Positions 12,549 through 16,531 of a stretch of DNA of 16,531 nucleotides are shown here, piece after piece. The stretch spans positions 1 to 16,531 of the forward strand of contig CABSLJ010000038.1 of the NCBI GenBank assembly GCA_902478455.1, in the 5' to 3' direction. The notes under the pieces were generated by a model. It did not search any database and was not told the origin of the DNA. It worked only from the letters and a program-made list of their open reading frames with translations. This DNA is from an uncultured Oscillospiraceae bacterium. GTDB taxonomy: Bacteria > Bacillota > Clostridia > Oscillospirales > Acutalibacteraceae. Positions within the stretch are counted from its first letter, which is position 1, and each line of letters starts with the position of its first letter. A program made the position numbers and the translations under genes.

Positions 12549-15098
12549 ATGAAGACAGAAAAATTTCAAGTTACGGGCATGACCTGCACGGCCTGCTCGG
12601 CCCATGTGGAGAAAAGCGTCGGCAAGCTTGAGGGCGTCGCCTCCGTGGGCGTAAGCCTCTTGCAGAATCAGATGAACGTCGTGTATGACGACAGCCTGCT
12701 TTCCGCCGAAGCGATTGAGAAGGCGGTGGAGGACGCCGGCTATCACGCCTCTATGCTCAGCGGGGCTGCGGAGACCGGACGCGGAGAGGCCCGCACGCGG
12801 GAGAATCCCATGGCGCGGGAGATGGCCGATATGAAGAAACGGCTGATCGTTTCCTTCATCTTTCTGATTCCGTTGTTTTACATCTCCATGGGGCATATGG
12901 CGGGACTGCCGCTGCCCTCCGTCTTTCACGGGACGCAGAACGCCCTTGTCTTTGCATTTACGCAGTTTCTGCTCTGCCTGCCCATTGTATTTATCAACAG
13001 AAAGTATTATTCGGTGGGATTTAAAACGCTTGTAAAGGGCGCGCCCAACATGGATTCGCTCATCGCCATCGGTTCGGGCGCGGCGCTGCTGTACGGCGTC
13101 TTTGCTATTTACAAGATCGGCTACGGTCTCGGTCACGGGGATATGGAGACCGTTTCCCACTACTCGATGGACCTCTACTTTGAATCGGCCGCCATGATCC
13201 TCGCCCTCATCACGCTGGGCAAGTTCCTGGAGACCCGCTCCAAGGGCAAGACCTCGGAGGCCATCTCCAAGCTGATGGACCTGGCCCCGCAGACGGCCGT
13301 CGTCGTGCGCGGCGGAGAGGAGCGGGAGGTTCCGGTTGAGGAGGTGACCGTCGGAGACGTGGTGCTCGTTCGTCCCGGGGGAAGCATCCCGGTCGACGGC
13401 GTTATTCTCGAGGGAAGCTGTTCGGTGGACGAATCGGCCATCACAGGGGAGAGCATCCCGGTGGAAAAGCACGCGGGGGACAAGGTCATCGCCGCCACGG
13501 TCAACCGAGCGGGCTTCATCCGCTTTGAGGCTACCAAGGTCGGGGACGACACCACTCTTTCCCAGATCATCCGCCTGGTCGAGGAGGCGGGGGCCTCCAA
13601 GGCGCCTATCGCCAAGCTGGCCGACAAGGTCAGCGCCGTCTTTGTGCCGGTGGTTATCGGCATCGCCCTGCTGGCGACCGTTATCTGGCTGCTGTGCGGC
13701 TATTCGTTTGAATTCGCCATGTCCATCGGCATTTCGGTGCTCGTCATCTCCTGCCCCTGCGCGCTCGGCCTGGCCACGCCCGTGGCCATCATGGTGGGCA
13801 CCGGCAAGGGGGCCGAGCAGGGCATCCTGATCAAATCGGCCGAAGCGCTGGAGACCGCCCATCTGGTGGACACCGTCATTCTGGACAAAACCGGCACCAT
13901 CACCGAGGGCAAGCCGCGCGTGACCGACCTGCTCTGCGCCGGCGGCGTGACCGAGGAGGAGCTGCTGCGCTGCGCCGCCTCGATTGAAAAGCCCTCCGAG
14001 CATCCGCTGGCCGAGGCCATTCTGACGGCGGCCGAAGAGCGGGGACTCTCTCTGGTCGAAGCAAAAGACTTCTCCGCCGTGCCGGGCGAAGGGATTGAAT
14101 GCCTGCTGGAGGGAAAACGGTACATCGCCGGCAACCGCAAACGCATGGAGCGCGCGGGACTCGGGCTTTCGGCCTTCCTTTCGGCCGAACAGGCCTTTGC
14201 CGACGACGGCAAGACCCCCCTCTACTTTGCCGATGAGGACCGCGTGCTCGGACTCATCGCCGTGGCGGACGTCATCAAAGAAACGAGCGCCGAGGCCATC
14301 CGCGCCCTCGAGGGGATGGGCATCGAGGTGGTCATGCTCACGGGCGACAACCGCCGCACCGCCGAGGCGATACAGCGCCGGCTGGGGCTCGGCCGGGTGA
14401 TCGCCGAGGTGCTTCCGCAGGATAAGGAAAGAGAGGTCCGCGCCCTGCAGGAGGCCGGGCGCAGGGTCGCCATGGTGGGAGACGGCATCAACGACGCGCC
14501 GGCGCTGACCCGCGCGGACGTGGGAATCGCCATCGGCGCGGGGACCGACGTCGCCATCGAATCGGCTGACATCGTCCTCATGAAAAGCGACCTGCTGGAT
14601 GTGGTGACCGCCGTCGAGCTCAGCCGTTCGGTCATCCGCAACATCAGGGAAAATCTCTTCTGGGCCTTTTTCTACAACATCATCGGCATCCCGCTCGCCG
14701 CCGGGGCCTTTTTCCCGCTGCTGCAGTGGAGGATGAACCCGATGTACGCCGCCGCCGCGATGAGCCTGAGCTCGGTGTGCGTCGTTTCCAATGCGCTGCG
14801 TCTGCGGCTGTTTCAGCCGCGGCGCATGAAAAAGCGGAAGCAAATTCTTCAGGCGCAGCCTGTGGAACATCAGAAAGGAGTACAAAGCATGGAAAAGATC
14901 GTGAAGGTTGAGGGTATGTCCTGCGGACACTGCGCGGCCAGAGTGGAAAAGGCGCTCGCCGCCGTGCCCGGCGTGAATGAGGCGAAGGTCGATCTCGATT
15001 CCAAGACCGCCCGGGTGACGCTTACCGCCGCCGTTTCCGACGACGCGCTCAAGGCCGCCGTCAGCGACGCGGGCTATGACCCGATTTCCGTGGAATAA
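12549..15098 (+). CDS. copA: Cu(I)-exporting P1B-type ATPase with fused C-terminal CopZ-like domain
   Basis: An 849-residue membrane pump that uses ATP to expel Cu(I). Seen: N-terminal heavy-metal-associated (HMA) domain with GMTCTAC (C13, C16); actuator TGES (299-302); membrane CPC (402-404); phosphorylation DKTGT with D446; SEHP in the nucleotide domain; hinge GDGINDAP (644-651); and a last helix with MSLSS, the Cu(I) signature of the P1B-1 group. After the usual end (NALRLRLF) a basic linker of about 25 residues leads to a second HMA domain (781-849, GMSCGHC). Usual CopA lacks this tail. The ATG at 12549 follows AAAGGAG; earlier in-frame ATGs lie in the promoter and operator. csoR begins 10 nt after its stop. 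Silver may also be carried. Confidence 0.96.
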   Translation: MKTEKFQVTGMTCTACSAHVEKSVGKLEGVASVGVSLLQNQMNVVYDDSLLSAEAIEKAVEDAGYHASMLSGAAETGRGEARTRENPMAREMADMKKRLIVSFIFLIPLFYISMGHMAGLPLPSVFHGTQNALVFAFTQFLLCLPIVFINRKYYSVGFKTLVKGAPNMDSLIAIGSGAALLYGVFAIYKIGYGLGHGDMETVSHYSMDLYFESAAMILALITLGKFLETRSKGKTSEAISKLMDLAPQTAVVVRGGEEREVPVEEVTVGDVVLVRPGGSIPVDGVILEGSCSVDESAITGESIPVEKHAGDKVIAATVNRAGFIRFEATKVGDDTTLSQIIRLVEEAGASKAPIAKLADKVSAVFVPVVIGIALLATVIWLLCGYSFEFAMSIGISVLVISCPCALGLATPVAIMVGTGKGAEQGILIKSAEALETAHLVDTVILDKTGTITEGKPRVTDLLCAGGVTEEELLRCAASIEKPSEHPLAEAILTAAEERGLSLVEAKDFSAVPGEGIECLLEGKRYIAGNRKRMERAGLGLSAFLSAEQAFADDGKTPLYFADEDRVLGLIAVADVIKETSAEAIRALEGMGIEVVMLTGDNRRTAEAIQRRLGLGRVIAEVLPQDKEREVRALQEAGRRVAMVGDGINDAPALTRADVGIAIGAGTDVAIESADIVLMKSDLLDVVTAVELSRSVIRNIRENLFWAFFYNIIGIPLAAGAFFPLLQWRMNPMYAAAAMSLSSVCVVSNALRLRLFQPRRMKKRKQILQAQPVEHQKGVQSMEKIVKVEGMSCGHCAARVEKALAAVPGVNEAKVDLDSKTARVTLTAAVSDDALKAAVSDAGYDPISVE
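14889..15098 (+). CDS. copZ: Possible free CopZ-like copper chaperone from an internal start
   Basis: The last 69 codons of copA could also be translated alone. An ATG at 14889 is preceded at 8 nt by AAAGGAG (14874-14880), as good as the copA site itself. The product would be a complete HMA domain with GMSCGHC near its N-terminus, with the length of free CopZ chaperones, which shuttle Cu(I) to CopA. What is seen is the site, the start and the exact domain boundary. That it is used is inference. The simplest history is loss of the copA stop codon in a copA-copZ operon, turning the gap into a linker (RRMKKRKQ... region). Confidence 0.5.
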   Translation: MEKIVKVEGMSCGHCAARVEKALAAVPGVNEAKVDLDSKTARVTLTAAVSDDALKAAVSDAGYDPISVE

Positions 15099-15108
15099 GG
15101 GGGCATCT

Positions 15109-15372
15109 ATGAAAGCCGAACGGACCAGTGTGGATGCCCTGCTCAAAACGGCCCGCGGCCAAATCGACGGCCTGTTGAAAATGGTGGCGGAGGACCAGTA
15201 TTGCATCGATATCTGCAATCAGATTCTGGCCACCCAGTCGGTGCTGCGCCGGGCCAACAAGGAAATCCTGCGCGCCCATATGGACTGCTGTGTCAAAGAG
15301 GCCTTTGAGGCGGGCAATTCGGAGCAGAAGATTGAAGAAATCCTCTCCCTGCTCGACAAGCTGGGAAAATAG
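15109..15372 (+). CDS. csoR: Copper-sensing repressor CsoR
   Basis: An 87-residue all-helical DUF156/CsoR-family repressor that binds operator DNA as a tetramer and lets go when it binds Cu(I). The Cu(I) ligands are present with the known spacing: C32, H57 and C61 (C-x24-H-x3-C). This separates it from the nickel, formaldehyde and persulfide sensors of the family. A further C60 is next to C61. The ATG at 15109 follows AAGGGGG; a longer in-frame start would overlap the end of copA. It is the last gene of the copper operon and is expected to control the operator at 12508-12526, giving negative autoregulation. Confidence 0.95.
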   Translation: MKAERTSVDALLKTARGQIDGLLKMVAEDQYCIDICNQILATQSVLRRANKEILRAHMDCCVKEAFEAGNSEQKIEEILSLLDKLGK

Positions 15373-15378
15373 AGACAT

Positions 15379-15421
15379 CCCCCGGCGGCCGGATTTCAAA
15401 TCCAGTCGCCGGGGGCGTTTT
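15379..15421 (+). terminator. Terminator of the copA-csoR operon
   Basis: Stem CCCCCGGCG (15379-15387)/CGCCGGGGG (15407-15415), a partly paired 3x3 internal loop, then GGATTT/AAATCC (15391-15396, 15398-15403), followed by CGTTTTATGGG. It starts 7 nt after the csoR stop. Layout and tail resemble the leuCD terminator. Confidence 0.8.
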
Positions 15422-15505
15422 ATGGGCTGTGAATGGGCGTTTCCGCGGGCGGCGCGTGTATTTCTTCCTCCTTTTGGGCATTCTGTATTTTCAGGAGGGA
15501 GCAGC

Positions 15506-15949
15506 ATGGAGGAACGCTCATTGTCCCGGCAGGTTGTAATCGTCTGGCGGCTGCGCGGAACGCTTCTGGCGGTAGCCGCCGCCTTTCTGTGCGGCGCTCT
15601 GGCCGTTTTCAGCCGGACGCTCGCCCTTCTGTGCGCCTCTTTTGGAGGCGCGGCATATCTGCTTTTCATGGTCTGGTATTGTAAGGCGCGGTTTGAGAGT
15701 ACGACCTACGCCCTGCTGCCAGGCGTTCTTCTGCTGCGCTGCGGCGTATTTTTCCAAAAGGAGATTCGCCTGGAGTTTGCCCGCACGCAGTTCTGCGAGC
15801 TGATGCGCAGTCCCGCCGAGCGGGCGTTGGGGCTCGCCGGCCTCACGCTGCACGCGGCGGGGGCGAGGCTGCGGCTCGACGGGCTGGAGGAAAACGAGGC
15901 GCTGGCCGTCAGGCGGCGGATTCTGGAGGGCGCGAAGGATGAAATATAG
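15506..15949 (+). CDS. bPH2-domain membrane protein, YdbS-like
   Basis: A 147-residue protein with two membrane helices near the N-terminus (about residues 12-50), then a beta-rich bacterial pleckstrin-homology (bPH2, formerly DUF304) domain (about 55-140, starting near RFESTTYALLPGVLLLRCGVFF). The ATG at 15506 follows AGGAGGGA; upstream in-frame codons overlap csoR and its terminator. Its 3' end overlaps the next gene by 11 nt, and that gene is a larger protein of the same family, the arrangement of ydbS-ydbT in Bacillus, a membrane pair linked there to resistance to peptide antimicrobials. No convincing promoter is seen in the 80 nt after the csoR terminator. The function here is inferred only from family and pairing. 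Confidence 0.85.
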   Translation: MEERSLSRQVVIVWRLRGTLLAVAAAFLCGALAVFSRTLALLCASFGGAAYLLFMVWYCKARFESTTYALLPGVLLLRCGVFFQKEIRLEFARTQFCELMRSPAERALGLAGLTLHAAGARLRLDGLEENEALAVRRRILEGAKDEI

Positions 15950-16531
15950 CGGCGTACATCCCTATACGGCGGCGGGCATTCTCTCCCGTTTCGCCTTTTT
16001 GCTGATTATCCCGCTGTTTCAGGGAATTTTTGCGCAGCCGCAGAGCCTGGGGCAGATTCTGCGGACCTGGGGACTCAATCTGCTTGTGACGGCGCTCATC
16101 TGCCTGTGGGCCGGGGCTTCGGTCAGGGCGCAGGGCTACCACGCGGGGGAGGACCGGCTTTTTCTGAAAAAGGGAATCATTTTGAAGAGATGGCTGGAAA
16201 TCCCCTACCGGAACATCCATTCCATTACGGTGGAGCGTTCCCTTCTGCCCGCCCTTTTCGGCGCCGCCCGGCTGCATTTGGATACGCCGGCCGGCGGAAG
16301 AAAAAGGGCCGATTGCACCCTGACCCTCTCCCGGAAAAAACTCCGGCAGGCGGCCGAGACCATCTTTCCCGCCGGGGAAGGGAAGGTCCTCTACCGCGCC
16401 GGTTTCTGGCGGCTGCTTTTGATGTCCGCCTCTTGGTCCAATCCGGGAACGGGGCTGTTTGTGGCCGCCCCCTTCATCGACCGGCTGGGCAAGCTGCTGG
16501 GGGAGGAGATCAGCGAACGGCTGTATTCCAC
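15939..16531 (+). CDS. YdbT-like bPH2-domain membrane protein, 3' end outside window
   Basis: Starts at ATG 15939 (AAGGATG, overlapping the previous stop by 11 nt, so translation is probably coupled) and stays open to the window end, 197 full codons. The visible part begins MKYSGVHPYTAAG, has two membrane helices (about 14-32 and 48-64), then a bPH2 domain from about 70 on (DRLFLKKGIILKRWLEIPYRNIHSITVERS...), followed by a hydrophobic stretch near 155-180. This is the repeat order of YdbT, which has about 490 residues and several bPH2 domains; the rest should lie beyond the window. It likely forms a membrane complex with the preceding gene product. Confidence 0.85.
   Translation, partial: MKYSGVHPYTAAGILSRFAFLLIIPLFQGIFAQPQSLGQILRTWGLNLLVTALICLWAGASVRAQGYHAGEDRLFLKKGIILKRWLEIPYRNIHSITVERSLLPALFGAARLHLDTPAGGRKRADCTLTLSRKKLRQAAETIFPAGEGKVLYRAGFWRLLLMSASWSNPGTGLFVAAPFIDRLGKLLGEEISERLYS

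Noticed and set aside
12447..15218. A 923-codon open frame on the minus strand opposite copA
   Set aside because: It is a shadow of the GC-rich codons of copA: low-complexity His/Arg/Gly composition, no family motif, while the plus strand has full CopA motifs. The same holds for long antisense frames opposite cimA (7674-9521), ilvB (5580-6827), the 667-residue gene (3776-5284), leuC (10077-11450) and the oxidoreductase (212-1288, plus strand).
1..16531. CRISPR array, tRNA, rRNA, insertion sequence or prophage
   Set aside because: I saw no regularly spaced direct repeats, no cloverleaf-like tRNA gene, no rRNA sequence and no transposase, integrase or phage structural gene.

Overview
The window reads as chromosome of a GC-rich, low-GC-phylum-type Gram-positive, most likely a gut-type clostridium (Oscillospiraceae-like). 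The evidence is strong AGGAGG-type ribosome binding sites, sigma-A-like promoters (TTGACA/TATGAT), a T-box leader and a CsoR-controlled copper operon. Taxonomy is an inference from style; no rRNA marker is present. I saw no tRNA or rRNA gene, insertion sequence or CRISPR array.

Layout. (1) 1-2716, minus strand: a Gfo/Idh/MocA-type oxidoreductase with its own promoter and a roughly 160-nt leader, an SDR (FabG-like) reductase starting at TTG, and a small DUF6809-like protein. (2) 2960-5134, plus strand: a monocistronic 667-residue protein of unknown function, with a lectin-like N-terminal part, ending before a large hairpin. (3) 5209-9977: a branched-chain amino acid operon: promoter, T-box riboswitch (apparent specifier ATC, isoleucine), ilvB, ilvN, cimA (citramalate synthase) and a half-size EamA transporter. 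(4) 9980-11935: a separate promoter with a structured leader, then leuC and leuD and a terminator. (5) 12058-12360: a second DUF6809-like small gene followed at once by a perfect 27-nt palindrome. (6) 12471-15421: a copper operon: promoter with a CsoR-type operator, copA fused in frame to a copZ-like C-terminal domain that keeps its own ribosome binding site and ATG, then csoR and a terminator. (7) 15506-end: two overlapping bPH2-domain membrane protein genes of the YdbS/YdbT type; the second runs off the window.

How the genes fit. Citramalate synthase makes (R)-citramalate from pyruvate and acetyl-CoA. LeuCD (plus a LeuB not in the window) can convert it to 2-oxobutyrate, which IlvBN condenses with pyruvate on the way to isoleucine. 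An isoleucine-reading T-box in front of ilvB-ilvN-cimA therefore matches the pathway. leuCD serves both leucine and isoleucine, and it has its own promoter and leader. In the copper region, CsoR would sense Cu(I) and release the promoter, so that CopA, and probably a free CopZ-like chaperone, export it.

Most notable: the copA-copZ fusion with a preserved internal start; the Ile T-box/citramalate linkage; the unassigned 667-residue protein; and a 12-bp palindrome shared between the ilvB promoter spacer and the leader of the oxidoreductase gene. Nothing here is clearly a wholly new system.
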